DNA of 64,000 nt from Paenibacillus algorifonticola (GCF_000971975.1 NZ_LAQO01000007.1:62001-126000); one strand, 5' to 3'. Numbered from the stretch's first letter, positions 45,420 through 54,207 are shown. Made by a program: numbers and translations. Notes: generated from the letters alone by a model not told the origin.

Positions 45420-45944
45420 TTAAAACTGCCTGTTGCCCAACGCCGCCAGCATCGTTTCACCCGAATAAGCCAAGGGCAATTTCAACATAGGCACTTTGTT
45501 AATTCTGCGGTTCAATTTGTTGAACCACTGGGCATGTATCTCTCCCTTTTCCTCCAATTCATACTGGTGCATATGCTTGATGATTAGGATCATGTCATTT
45601 ATTTGACTAATGATGCTGCGGTCACTCGTTTTCGTAAAGCTGAGCGAATCAGTGCTTTGCATATAGCTTTCTATCACCTGCTTGTCCGCTTTATCAGCAA
45701 GCAAATTTTCAGCAATGCTCTCGATTACAAGCTCATGGAATCGTTTAAAATCCTGCTTTTTCAAGCCATTCAGCACAAAATTGTATCGGGTCTCATTATT
45801 CATAACCAACACGCATTTCCGGCGATTCAGCAAAAATAGGTGGGCATGCCAGCCATATAGCCGATCTCCCGCCGTCGGCACTGCCACAAAATCCATCATC
45901 CCAAGCTCGCTTTCAAGCTTTTTCGTACATTGTAAAGTAAACAT
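45420..45944 (-). CDS. DUF6933-like hypothetical protein
   Basis: A 174-aa soluble protein beginning FTLQCTKKLESELGMM, with GWHAHLFLLNRRKCVLVMNN as the most conserved-looking part; this matches the DUF6933 group as I know it. The function is unknown. It is next to cas3 but ended by its own terminator, so a CRISPR role is not implied. Confidence 0.55.
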   Translation of the reverse strand: MFTLQCTKKLESELGMMDFVAVPTAGDRLYGWHAHLFLLNRRKCVLVMNNETRYNFVLNGLKKQDFKRFHELVIESIAENLLADKADKQVIESYMQSTDSLSFTKTSDRSIISQINDMILIIKHMHQYELEEKGEIHAQWFNKLNRRINKVPMLKLPLAYSGETMLAALGNRQF

Positions 45945-46096
45945 ATCTGCTCATCTCCTACCGTCTGAAGCTAGTCTCCCTCACCATTAGAGCTTTAAAA
46001 TAATCCTATCAAGTTTTTCCGTTGGAGGGAAGCGCGATCTGCTCACGCGTTCACCAGCATGATTGGGACGAATATTCCCCATCACCACAGAACTGC

Positions 46097-46627
46097 CTAA
46101 AGCTCACTGCTCTCCAATTGTACAAACTGCTGCGGATTCGCCCGAATGTACGTACTGATGAGCTTCAGGCTCTGTGGTGCAATTTCATTGAAATGTGAAA
46201 ATAATCGGCTTGCCGCAGCCATAAGCTCATGATCCTGCTCCAAATCTTTCAAAGCCGCATCGCTCCACTGCAAGCCAAGCCTCATTCTTCTTTCCTCGAA
46301 GATCTCCTTCGTCTCCTCAAGCAAGCGCAGCATAGAGCTGTCGCCAAAAAATTGCAGCCCACTGGTCACACCTGACCAATAGCCCGGTTCCGCTAGCAGT
46401 TGAGAGACCCATCCATAATATTCGCTTACCGAGTTTTTGGCATGATCGTAAAACACTCTGAACATGCATAATGCCCGCTGGCTCTCATTAAGCCCGGCCA
46501 TCGCCTCGGTTTTCACCTGTCTATCTTTACCGCGAATTTGCAGAAGAATGTGCTTGCTGCAAGCCCAGCCGAGCCTTTCATCATTCAAGGTATCAAAATC
46601 CTGTTTGCTCATTACGGCTAACCCCAT
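46097..46627 (-). CDS. Hypothetical helical protein
   Basis: A 176-aa protein without signal peptide or membrane segments, rich in Leu, Glu and aromatic residues. AAGGAG lies 9-10 nt upstream of the ATG. Features include FRVFYDHAKNSVSEYYGWVS and LISTYIRANPQQFVQLESSE. I do not recognise the family. It stands directly downstream of a TetR regulator and may be cotranscribed with it. Confidence 0.6.
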   Translation of the reverse strand: MGLAVMSKQDFDTLNDERLGWACSKHILLQIRGKDRQVKTEAMAGLNESQRALCMFRVFYDHAKNSVSEYYGWVSQLLAEPGYWSGVTSGLQFFGDSSMLRLLEETKEIFEERRMRLGLQWSDAALKDLEQDHELMAAASRLFSHFNEIAPQSLKLISTYIRANPQQFVQLESSEL

Positions 46628-46683
46628 TCATATACCACTCCTTTTTAGACTATCACCAATATCAATAAAAAAAGCAAAAAAAA

Positions 46684-47337
46684 TCAGCTTGGTTTAATGA
46701 CCGCCAATGCCGATTCAATAACTTGCTCAAGGATCATTTCTAGCTGCTCTAGTACTTCCGACTCCAAAGCCTCTTGCGCTACGAGCTCCTGCTGCCGCTT
46801 TTCTAAATAGTTCATTCCCTGCGACACCGCGCCCCAAAATTGCATCGCCATAAGGCTGGCATTGCCTGGACGAATGGTCTGTTCACTGATGCCCCTCACA
46901 ATGGCCAGCTCCATAGGCTGCATGAAGCTTTTCACCCATTCGAACGGGGAAAAGGATTCAGCCGGAAATAGATAAGGCACATCCATACTAATACGCATAT
47001 AAAAATGCGAGACAGCAGGCTCTTCCAAAACTTGCTTGCACACCATTCGAGCGTACCCGTTAAATAGATCAAACGCTGAACCCGCTTGCCCGAAATGAGA
47101 TTTCGCAAACTGCTCCGTCCTGTCCATCATGTACGTGTAAAGCTGTTGAAACAAGGCTTGCTTGTTTTTAAAATAATGGTACACCAGCCCGCGCGCCAAG
47201 CCAGCCCGTTCAGCAATTTCACCGATTTCGGAAGCGGCATAGCCTTTCTCCGCATACACAACTATGGCAGCCTGCAAAATTTCTTGCGACCGCTGCTTGC
47301 GAATTTCTTCATTTTGTTCTTTCGTACGTGGCGACAT
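46684..47337 (-). CDS. TetR/AcrR-family transcriptional regulator
   Basis: A 217-aa repressor. The N-terminal HTH reads KGYAASEIGEIAERAGLARG then LVYHYFKNKQAL. The C-terminal ligand domain has MRISMDVPYLFP. The start at 47337 has GAGGAG 6 nt upstream; an upstream GTG-like start at 47364 would lie inside the operator. A perfect 8+8 inverted repeat lies just upstream, consistent with autoregulation. The ligand is not known. Confidence 0.87.
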   Translation of the reverse strand: MSPRTKEQNEEIRKQRSQEILQAAIVVYAEKGYAASEIGEIAERAGLARGLVYHYFKNKQALFQQLYTYMMDRTEQFAKSHFGQAGSAFDLFNGYARMVCKQVLEEPAVSHFYMRISMDVPYLFPAESFSPFEWVKSFMQPMELAIVRGISEQTIRPGNASLMAMQFWGAVSQGMNYLEKRQQELVAQEALESEVLEQLEMILEQVIESALAVIKPS

Positions 47338-47356
47338 CACGAACTCCTCTTTTTCA

Positions 47357-47374
47357 ATTGACATTCATGTCAAT
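47357..47374. promoter_or_regulatory. Probable TetR operator
   Basis: ATTGACAT and ATGTCAAT are perfect inverted halves with a 2-base centre, 20 bases upstream of the TetR start. Repressor binding here would cover the promoter. Confidence 0.7.
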
Positions 47375-47530
47375 CAAAATGGTACAGATAAACCCTTGCA
47401 TTGTCAATAGCTGGTTAAGCTGATATAAAAAACGCCAAACGCCCACTATTGTAATAGCAGAGAGGCATTTGACGCTTTACTAGATTAGCGGATTCTGCGT
47501 CCGCAAAATGATTAGCTATCATTCACAACC

Positions 47531-48532
47531 CTATACACTAGCCTTGCGTTTAAACAGCAAATACATAAAAAACGGAGCCCCAACCCCTGCCGTAAACACC
47601 CCAGCGGGAATGTCGAGCGGCATAAACAGCATTCGCCCTGCCAAATCGGCAAGCAGCAGAACAATAGCGCCCAGCAGTGCAGACACCGGGATGACCATCG
47701 CATACGAATGGCCCGCGAGCCTTCTAGCCATATGAGGCGCAAGCAGTCCGATAAAAGAAATCGTTCCCGCAATGCCGACAGCCGCTCCGGCAAGGGCAAC
47801 ACTAAAGAACAGCAGCAGCAAGCGGCTTAGCTGAAGCCGACTTCCCAAGCCGCGCGCGACGTCCTCGCCTAAGGCTTGCACATTCAATTCCTTGGCAAAA
47901 AGCAGCGCCAACGGAATAAACACAACGACCCACGGCCACAGCGCTTTAATATACGACCAGTTCGTGCCGTAAATGCTGCCCGTCATCCAGTTCAGCACCT
48001 GCGCTGCCAGATAAGCGGGTCCGCTAATGAGCAGAAACATCGTAAGGGCGCTCATCGCCGTCGAAATGCCGATGCCGATCAGCACGAGCCGCAGCGTGGA
48101 GACGCCTTTTTTCCAGGCCAAACCGTAATTGAGCGCCGCCGCCACAAAAGCGCCCAAAATCGCAATAACCGGAACGAAGTGGATGCTATAGCCGGTGAAC
48201 AAGGTCATAAAACCAACGACCGCAACAGACGCGCCGCCCGTCACGCCAAGCAAATCCGGCGATGCCAGCGAATTGCGGATGACGCCTTGAAGCAAGGAGC
48301 CTGCTACCGCTAACGCTGCGCCAATGAGCAAGGCGGCTAAGATGCGTGGCAAACGGAACTGCATAATAATTAAATCACTGTCCTCTGTATTGCGACCCAG
48401 CAGCGACAGCAGTACTTCTTTAATCGGAATGGCGATGCTGCCCATGGATAAGCATAAAATACTTAAACCAACGAGCACGATGCTTAACGTAAGCAGGAGC
48501 GAAATATTTTTCCCTATTCGATGCTTAGGCAT
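47531..48532 (-). CDS. Iron-siderophore ABC permease (FecCD family)
   Basis: A 333-aa integral membrane protein with about ten helices. FecCD motifs include FRLPRILAALLIGAALAVAG, LASPDLLGVTGGASVAV and GTISFIGLLAPHMARRLAG. The start at 48532 has GAGGAGG 7 nt upstream, and the gene overlaps the preceding permease gene by 8 bases. It forms a heterodimeric channel with that permease. No ATPase gene is present in this cluster. Confidence 0.9.
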   Translation of the reverse strand: MPKHRIGKNISLLLTLSIVLVGLSILCLSMGSIAIPIKEVLLSLLGRNTEDSDLIIMQFRLPRILAALLIGAALAVAGSLLQGVIRNSLASPDLLGVTGGASVAVVGFMTLFTGYSIHFVPVIAILGAFVAAALNYGLAWKKGVSTLRLVLIGIGISTAMSALTMFLLISGPAYLAAQVLNWMTGSIYGTNWSYIKALWPWVVVFIPLALLFAKELNVQALGEDVARGLGSRLQLSRLLLLFFSVALAGAAVGIAGTISFIGLLAPHMARRLAGHSYAMVIPVSALLGAIVLLLADLAGRMLFMPLDIPAGVFTAGVGAPFFMYLLFKRKASV

Positions 48533-49538
48533 ATTTCTTCCTCCTCGCCACATGAATCAGGAACGGCACGCCAATAAGCGCCGTTGCAACGCCTACTGGA
48601 ACCTCCTTCGGCAAGAGCACGAACCGGGACAACAGATCGGCCGTCACCAGCAGCAAAGCTCCTGCCACTGCACAGTAGGGAATTAGCCAGCGGTGATCAT
48701 TTCCGACCAGCGCCCGGCATAAATGGGGAATAACCAGCCCGATGAAAGCAATCGGCCCCGCAGCAGAAACGGCACTTCCCGCAAGCAGCACGACAGCTGC
48801 CGTGCACAGAAGGCGGATCAGCATCAGGCGCTGCCCAAGCCCCTTCGCATTTTCGTCTCCCAAAGCCATCACATTCAAGGAGCCCGAAAGCAGGAACGCG
48901 AGCAGCAGCCCGGCGATTATGTATGGCAGCACCATCACGAGATGGTTCAGCTCCCTCCCTGACACGGAGCCGACCATCCAGAACAATGCCGATTCAAGCG
49001 ACTGCTTATTGATTAAAATAAGGCCCGAGGTAACCGAGCTCGCAAATGCGGCGACGCAAGCTCCCGCCAAGGTGAGCCGGATCGGCTCAAAGCCTCCTCC
49101 TCCCTGCATGCCGAGCGCATAGACGAACACAGCTGTGACCGCTGCTCCCGCAAAAGCAAGCCCGATCATCGTGCTCATCGTCAGCGACGAGCCGAACAAG
49201 GCCAGCCCAACGACAATAAACAGCACCGCACCAGAATTTATGCCGAAAATCGACGGCGACGCAAGCGGATTGCGCGTCAGCACCTGCATAATGGCGCCTG
49301 CCACCGCAAGGCTCGCTCCCACTACCGCCGCAATGAGCGTGCGAGGCATGCGGGTATGGGTCAAAATCAGATGCTCATTCGAGCCATCGAACTGGCTGTA
49401 GGCGAGCCACAAATCTTTTAACCCAAATTGTTGGAGTCCGAACAGCACGCTGGCAAGCATGCAAATAAGCAGAATAACAACTCCCGCTGCGAGAACAGCA
49501 AGCTTGCTGCCTCGGCTCTCCATCCACTTAGACATCAT
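48525..49538 (-). CDS. Iron-siderophore ABC permease (FecCD family), partner
   Basis: A 337-aa permease homologous to the following gene. It shows TRMPRTLIAAVVGASLAVAG, LASPSIFGINSGAVLFIVVG and GPIAFIGLVIPHLCRALVG. Two ATGs, at 49538 and 49535, follow a GGGGGAGAG site. It is downstream of the binding lipoprotein. A terminator-like hairpin at 49657-49695 lies between them, so expression of the permeases may be reduced relative to the lipoprotein or driven separately. Confidence 0.9.
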   Translation of the reverse strand: MMSKWMESRGSKLAVLAAGVVILLICMLASVLFGLQQFGLKDLWLAYSQFDGSNEHLILTHTRMPRTLIAAVVGASLAVAGAIMQVLTRNPLASPSIFGINSGAVLFIVVGLALFGSSLTMSTMIGLAFAGAAVTAVFVYALGMQGGGGFEPIRLTLAGACVAAFASSVTSGLILINKQSLESALFWMVGSVSGRELNHLVMVLPYIIAGLLLAFLLSGSLNVMALGDENAKGLGQRLMLIRLLCTAAVVLLAGSAVSAAGPIAFIGLVIPHLCRALVGNDHRWLIPYCAVAGALLLVTADLLSRFVLLPKEVPVGVATALIGVPFLIHVARRKKYA

Positions 49539-49656
49539 CTCTCCCCCTCTCTTTCCTCAATAAGGTGAAACGGCCGAAAGCCGTCCTTTGGCGGCGCAGC
49601 ACGTTTCATTCCGAGAAATATAGAGAAAGGATGAAAAATCATATACTTTCCTATAT

Positions 49657-49695
49657 TTTAAAAGAAGCCGACGCCAATAAAAATGACGTCAGCCT
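49657..49695 (-). terminator. Terminator-like hairpin after the binding lipoprotein
   Basis: On the minus strand AGGCTGACG pairs with CGTCGGCTT (two G-U pairs) around a 13-base loop, followed by TTCTTTT. It is likely a partial terminator within the iron-uptake operon. Confidence 0.6.
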
Positions 49696-49715
49696 GCTCC
49701 GTTGTTTCAGTCTCT

Positions 49716-50741
49716 TTATTGAATGTCGAAATAGTCTACGATTTCGTCCAGCAGCAGATTGGCCGCCTTGTAGCCTCCGGCTGTATTCCAAATCGCCTCA
49801 TCTACTTGAACAACTTTGTTATTTTTTGCCACATCAAGGTTTTTGAACAGTGGATCATTCATCCACTCTTCTACTACTTTAGCCGCCTCCGTCTGTCCTG
49901 GCGCTTCTGTTACGAAGTAGAACAATACGTCCCCGTCCATCTTAGGAATGCTTTCTTTGGACATCACTTCAATAAAGGAATCCACATCCTGGGATTCTGG
50001 ACGGGCAAAGCCGAGCTGTTCAAAAAGCACACCAGAGAACGTTTGCTTTTGATAAATGCGCACTTGGGAAGCTGAGAAGCGGGCCACGGATACTTTCGTT
50101 GCCGCTTTATCGCCAATTTTCGCTTTCACCTCAGCGACGCGTTTATCGAAATCCGCCATCGCTTTGTCGCCTTCATCCTGTTTATTCACCGCTTGAATAT
50201 ACAGCTTGAAGTTAATTTTCCAATCGCCAGCCAGATCCTCTGCAAATACAGTAGGTGCAATCTGGTTCAGCTGCTCATAAATTTTCTCTTGCCGCACCTT
50301 GTTGCCAATAATTAAATCCGGCTTCAGGCTGGCAATCAGCTCGATGTTCGGCTGCAATTCATCGCCTACAACCGTCACATCCTCCATTTCATTTTTAATA
50401 TGCTCGTACCACGGATCGCCGACCCACGATTGAACCGCGCCAACCGGCTTGATGCCTACCGCAAGCAGTGCCTCTGTTCCTTCATTCGTCAAAATGACGA
50501 CGCGCTCCGGCGTCCCTGTCAAAGTCACTTCGCCCATCGCATGCTTAATGACGCGGGAAGCATCCGCTGTAGCCGTATCGGTAGCGGCTGGCGTCGAAGC
50601 TGCCGCATTGCTGCTTGGCGAAGCCGAGCTCGTATTTGTCGTCGCGTTCGTGCTGGATGTACCTGCTCCGCAGGCGCTAAGCAGCAATGTAAAGCAAATA
50701 ATGACGGCTGCCATCATTGATATTTTTGATTCTCTGTACAT
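49716..50741 (-). CDS. Iron-siderophore binding lipoprotein (FhuD/FeuA-like)
   Basis: A 341-aa lipoprotein when started at 50741 (MYRESKISMM), with AAGAGGGG about 10 nt upstream. The signal peptide ends in the lipobox LLSACG. The body matches helical-backbone siderophore binders: RVVILTNEGTEALLAVGIKP, LIASLKPDLIIGNK and NKVVQVDEAIWNTAGG. It has its own promoter and Fur box at 50767-50821. Upstream the frame is open through to the AraC gene, so a fused 654-aa form could also be made. It feeds the two FecCD permeases. Confidence 0.88.
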   Translation of the reverse strand: MYRESKISMMAAVIICFTLLLSACGAGTSSTNATTNTSSASPSSNAAASTPAATDTATADASRVIKHAMGEVTLTGTPERVVILTNEGTEALLAVGIKPVGAVQSWVGDPWYEHIKNEMEDVTVVGDELQPNIELIASLKPDLIIGNKVRQEKIYEQLNQIAPTVFAEDLAGDWKINFKLYIQAVNKQDEGDKAMADFDKRVAEVKAKIGDKAATKVSVARFSASQVRIYQKQTFSGVLFEQLGFARPESQDVDSFIEVMSKESIPKMDGDVLFYFVTEAPGQTEAAKVVEEWMNDPLFKNLDVAKNNKVVQVDEAIWNTAGGYKAANLLLDEIVDYFDIQ

Positions 50742-51680
50742 AAATAAAGGCCCCTCTTCCTTGTAGTGAGAATGATTTTCATAACCATACTCACTATACC
50801 GTTTGAGCCTTCGCGGGACAAGGGCATATCTTGAACCGGGTACAGGATTATTTTGAACCTTCGCTTTGTATTGCCCAAGCGACATGCCGGTATGCTTTTT
50901 GAAAATGCGATTAAAATAGCTGTCATCTGGAAAGCCGACGCTTTCGGCAATTTCCTGCAGCGTTGCCTCCGTTTCAAGCAGCAGTTCCTTCGCCTTGCCG
51001 ATGCGCAGCGCAATTAAATAGTCGATCGGACTTTGTCCAATCGCCTGCTTGAACTTGCGGGACAAATAGCTGACGCTGCAATCCAGCAGCTCCGCAAGCT
51101 CGTCGAGCGCTATGCGCTTCGCGTAATGCTCCTGCATGTAGCGAATGGCTTGCGTGACGTAGTCCGCTTTTCGCGCATGTTTGTCTTGATTGGAAAGCTG
51201 CTGAAATAATTCATGTATGAATTGGTAAAACATCGTCTTAATATATAGTTGATCAAGCACGTTCGGATGCTGCCATTCCCGCTCCATGTGCTGTATTTTA
51301 TCGAGCAAAGCAATCGGCTGACGGGAGGCAAAGCTATATTGCAGTTGAAAAGGATCGTGCTGCTCCATCAACTGAACCAGCTCCCGACGGCTCTGCAGCG
51401 GCAAAACCGCTTTGTACAAAATTATGTAATATTCCAAAAATGGCTCCGGCACAATGTCCAGGCACATGCCTTTCCCGCCATGCAGCACATGAAAACGCTC
51501 CACCAGCACCGTCTTGCCATCCAGCCGCACCTCAGCATTTCCACGAGTCGTATACAAAAAAGCGCTCGCCGGCAGACGATAAGAACGCAGCTCCTCTCCT
51601 CGCTCCATCATCGTATGCCGCACGTCCATCACACGAATGGAGGCCTGGTTCCACAGCAAAATATGCTCACTCTGATTCAA
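50742..51680 (-). CDS. AraC-family regulator, reading frame open into the binding lipoprotein
   Basis: About 290 residues of regulator: an N-terminal cupin-like sensor domain (residues 1-160) and two C-terminal HTH motifs (ALDELAELLDCSVSYLSRKF and TLQEIAESVGFPDDSYFNRI), ending near LGQYKAKVQ. The frame then continues without a stop through about 30 residues of promoter DNA into the lipoprotein gene (total 654 aa to 49716). Bacillus Btr is an AraC-SBP fusion that senses siderophore, but it lacks a lipobox between the halves, as here. Whether the fusion is made is unclear. A Fur box precedes the gene. Confidence 0.85.
50767..50821 (-). promoter_or_regulatory. Fur-box promoter of the binding lipoprotein, inside the AraC frame
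   Basis: Minus-strand TTGTCC (50821-50816), a 17-bp spacer and TATAGT (50798-50793), then the 7-1-7 Fur site TGAAAATCATTCTCA (50781-50767). It indicates independent iron-repressed expression of the lipoprotein. Confidence 0.75.
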
Positions 51681-51755
51681 CGTGCCCTATCCTTCCTTTC
51701 CCCATGCTGCTAGTATGCACCCATGTCAATCTACATCGATTGTTCTTGTCCTCCT

Positions 51756-51785
51756 ATTATAAGTGATAATAATTCTCACATACAA
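51756..51785 (-). promoter_or_regulatory. Fur-box promoter of the AraC regulator
   Basis: Minus-strand TTGTAT, an 18-bp spacer and a perfect TATAAT. The spacer contains the Fur site TGAGAATTATTATCA (51778-51764). Fur would block the regulator when iron is plentiful. Confidence 0.75.
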
Positions 51786-51895
51786 TGGTTGATTGTGAAA
51801 TCGTGCGAAGTGCCTATCGGGAAGGAAGGAAATAATAAAGGCTTTCCCGAATGATAAGCATCAAGGAAAGCCTACATTTATAAGGAGTGATGAAC

Positions 51896-52117
51896 GTGGA
51901 ACCATCCAATCTGTTGCCTGATCGTGAGAAGGCAAGCGATATGCCCAATGTCGGAAAGCCCGCAACACGCGCACTCACCGCAGCAGGATACGTACAGCTG
52001 GAGCAATTCACAAAACTTACCGAGGCGGAGGTGCTGAAGCTGCACGGGGTAGGGCCTAAAGCAATAAGGATCATCCGGGAAGCGCTCGCTGCCAACGGAC
52101 AATCCTTCGCTGAATAA
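51896..52117 (+). CDS. Helix-hairpin-helix small protein
   Basis: A 73-aa protein with MPNVGKPATRALTAAGYVQL and LHGVGPKAIRIIREAL, a helix-hairpin-helix pair like that in RNA polymerase alpha C-terminal-like or DNA-binding proteins. It is likely to bind DNA non-specifically. GTG 51896 (VEPSNLLPD) is chosen with AAGGAG 8 nt upstream; ATG 51890 is possible but the spacing is only 2. It is divergent from the AraC regulator. Confidence 0.7.
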   Translation: MEPSNLLPDREKASDMPNVGKPATRALTAAGYVQLEQFTKLTEAEVLKLHGVGPKAIRIIREALAANGQSFAE

Positions 52118-52144
52118 AAAATATTCGTAGCTCTTACAGAAGGT

Positions 52145-52594
52145 TTATGAATGCTCGTCTATTAGCTTTTCAAGAAACTGGGCGAACGATTGCGCATATA
52201 CTTCGACATCCCCACCGAGGTAGTCCTCGCGCATGACCTCGCCTTCATTCTGTCCGTCCCAAGCCTTCATATCAAAAAAATAAGCTTCATCCGCATCCGG
52301 CACATAAATATAGAGCCTGCCCTGTGGAATCCAATCATGTTCTCGATTTAACCGGTGGTTATAAAGGAGATCACTATCGGATATATCTTTAAACTCCGGC
52401 GGTACAAGCGTAAAAATGACGGAGCCGCTTAACTGGGCGTTGCCATATTCACGCAGCCACCATTTATAGGACGCTGGCAGCTGCTGGCCAAGCTCGGCCT
52501 CCGCCTCGGCAATCCATGCTTCTTCGACCTGGCGGCCTGCAAACCATTTGATAGCAGAGGGATGTTCGAGTTTATTTTTCAGTGATGCGTACAT
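52145..52594 (-). CDS. SMI1/KNR4-family protein
   Basis: A 149-aa protein with the SMI1/KNR4 (SUKH) fold signature: WIAEAEAELGQQLPASYKWW, LREYGNAQLSG, and late aromatic FLEKLIDEHS. In bacteria such proteins are often immunity partners of polymorphic toxins, though no toxin gene is seen here. The start at 52594 (MYASLKNK) has GAGGAGGG 5 nt upstream. It overlaps the preceding related gene by 23 bases. Confidence 0.75.
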   Translation of the reverse strand: MYASLKNKLEHPSAIKWFAGRQVEEAWIAEAEAELGQQLPASYKWWLREYGNAQLSGSVIFTLVPPEFKDISDSDLLYNHRLNREHDWIPQGRLYIYVPDADEAYFFDMKAWDGQNEGEVMREDYLGGDVEVYAQSFAQFLEKLIDEHS

Positions 52595-53132
52595 CGGCAC
52601 CCTCCTCGTCTTCATCGTCTGTTTCATCTGTTTCATCTGTTTCATCTGTCTCGTCTGTCTCAAGCTTCAACGCAGCATGAAACGACTCAAAATTTTCGCA
52701 CAAGACGGATAGATTACCTTCCATCATTTCTTCGACCGTTATGTTCTCGCTTTGCGCCTCCGACTCCGCATCCTCTAAACAGAGAGCCATTTCATGATCG
52801 ATATATAAAAGGCCAGGATTCTCATCGGACTCGCGATAATCAAAAACAAGCCAGTCTCCGCTGCTGATGCTCCAAGCGAATGGAATTAATTTGCGCGGCT
52901 GAAGGACAACCTCGGCTATCGCTTCGAGATTTGCAGGATAGGAAGCATCCAGCTTAATAAATCGAATGCCCCAAGCAGTGTAGCCGTTAAAATCGACGAG
53001 GTTGTATTCCGTATTAGGATTAGCGGACTGCAACTCATCCGTTGTCATAAATGCCTTATACGTGGCTGGAAAAGCAAGCTGTAGCGATTGTTCAATGTCA
53101 TGAATGTCCGATAGCTGCTGCGAAATATCCAT
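52572..53132 (-). CDS. SMI1/KNR4-like protein with TDE repeat tail
   Basis: A 186-aa acidic protein. The N-terminal part (DIEQSLQLAFPATYKAFMTT) and the middle (VLQPRKLIPFAWSISSGDWL) match the SUKH fold. The C-terminus has Thr-Asp-Glu repeats, ETDETDETDETDETDDED, from 9-base tandem repeats near 52615-52670. It is probably cotranscribed with the second SUKH gene, suggesting tandem immunity genes that lost or lack a local toxin. Confidence 0.7.
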   Translation of the reverse strand: MDISQQLSDIHDIEQSLQLAFPATYKAFMTTDELQSANPNTEYNLVDFNGYTAWGIRFIKLDASYPANLEAIAEVVLQPRKLIPFAWSISSGDWLVFDYRESDENPGLLYIDHEMALCLEDAESEAQSENITVEEMMEGNLSVLCENFESFHAALKLETDETDETDETDETDDEDEEGADVRITEK

Positions 53133-53169
53133 CTCTTTATATGCTCACTCCTTATCGGCGTTCCGCCTT

Positions 53170-53559
53170 TTATTTTTTCTTGTTCAACTTTTCTTGTGCT
53201 TTTGTCGTATTCTCAGCCACTCTAAATGCGACAATTCTGCCGATTAATTCATAAGGCAGCGGCTTGTCCAGCGGAAACTGAACCGAGCCCTTTGCCCCTT
53301 TATAAACGGACAATTCCTCTTTGAAGGCTTCAATGCCTCTTGGAGCGGGATAAAATCCAATATGCTTTTTAAACGCTGCAAAATGTACCAAGTTGCCATG
53401 CAGCTCAAATGTCGGCATTTGGTAGCTGATCTTCTCCGTCGCTTCCGGCGCCGCCTCTTTGATGACCTTTCGTATCGCCTGCAGCAGCTCTTGGATTTCT
53501 TGCGGGAAGCCGGCGATATATTCGTCGATCGTTTCAAACGTCGTTTGGTTGCCGTCCAT
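53170..53559 (-). CDS. DUF1801/YdhG-like protein
   Basis: A 129-aa soluble protein with TIDEYIAGFPQEIQELLQAI, APEATEKISYQMPTFELHG, FAAFKKHIGFYPAP and KGSVQFPLDKPLP, the typical DUF1801 (YdhG/YjhA) pattern. Related proteins such as Fra act as iron chaperones. AAAGGAG lies close to the start. Confidence 0.85.
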   Translation of the reverse strand: MDGNQTTFETIDEYIAGFPQEIQELLQAIRKVIKEAAPEATEKISYQMPTFELHGNLVHFAAFKKHIGFYPAPRGIEAFKEELSVYKGAKGSVQFPLDKPLPYELIGRIVAFRVAENTTKAQEKLNKKK

Positions 53560-53597
53560 AATTAAGCTCCTTTCCGTTCATTATTTAAAAAATCAGT

Positions 53598-53786
53598 TCA
53601 ATAAATTAACATGATAGCGCCCCAGACTGTATGATTGATGGTGTTCTCATTTCCTTCTTTAATCTTCTTGGCTAGGGCTACGGCGTTCATAAAAAAGATG
53701 ATAGCTATTGTAGGTGTAATATAGACAACGAAAAAAGCAATTGTACTCACATCCTTTCCAATTACATGGAAAGCATTGAAGGGCAA
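53598..53786 (-). CDS. Possible small membrane protein
   Basis: Up to 62 residues with one long hydrophobic stretch, STIAFFVVYITPTIAIIFFM, and a charged tail. The start is unclear: a TTG at 53786 has no ribosome site, while a GTG near 53749 lies close behind GGAAAGG. I recognise no family. Confidence 0.35.
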   Translation of the reverse strand: MPFNAFHVIGKDVSTIAFFVVYITPTIAIIFFMNAVALAKKIKEGNENTINHTVWGAIMLIY

Positions 53787-53929
53787 ATTTGTTGTTTCGA
53801 TGGATATACGTATACAATTGATTATACTATTATAGTCATTTTTTTCATCAGCAATTAGATCTTAATCTAGCACATAAGGTAGATTCATGCTCTTCGTTTC
53901 AGGAGTTTACTCCCTGTACAAACATAGAA

Positions 53930-54115
53930 TTGGTGGACACAGCAGCCGTTATTTCGACAGAATTACGGGTTAAGGCACAGGCTGCGGACTCAGGAGCCGC
54001 TAATGCGCTGCTATTAGCCATTTTGACGGGTTGAGGAGGACAATAGCGGATTTCCTGTCCGCGTGCGGCCAGAAATCCGAGCAAAAGCCAGAATAGCGGA
54101 ATCTGTGTCCTTCAA
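53930..54115. repeat. Degenerate TCCGCTATT-type repeats
   Basis: Non-coding region built from related units such as TTCCGCTATT, GACAGGAAATCCGCTATT and their inverses (TAGCGGATTTCCTGTCCGC at 54043). The longest unit also occurs at 4958-4977 inside another inverted-repeat element. The flanking 53787-53930 shows no gene. Confidence 0.55.
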
Positions 54116-54147
54116 AAAAAGGAGGGTGCTTCCAGATCTGCGTGCTC

Positions 54148-54207
54148 TCAGATACAGTACTCCCAGAAACAGTACTCTCAGCAACAGTATTGCCAGCCAC
54201 AGTGTTT
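54148..54207. repeat. 15-bp tandem repeat, four degenerate units
   Basis: Units read approximately TCAGATACAGTACTC, with CCAGAAACAGTACTC, TCAGCAACAGTATTG and CCAGCCACAGTGTTT following. On the minus strand they would encode five-residue repeats (NTVAE, STVSG, STVSE), but no convincing start, family or ribosome site was found. Confidence 0.6.

Noticed and set aside
50767..50785. Treating the AraC-lipoprotein frame simply as a Btr-type cytoplasmic fusion
   Set aside because: A lipobox signal, start codon, ribosome site and Fur promoter lie between the halves, which Btr lacks; both possibilities are kept open in the findings.
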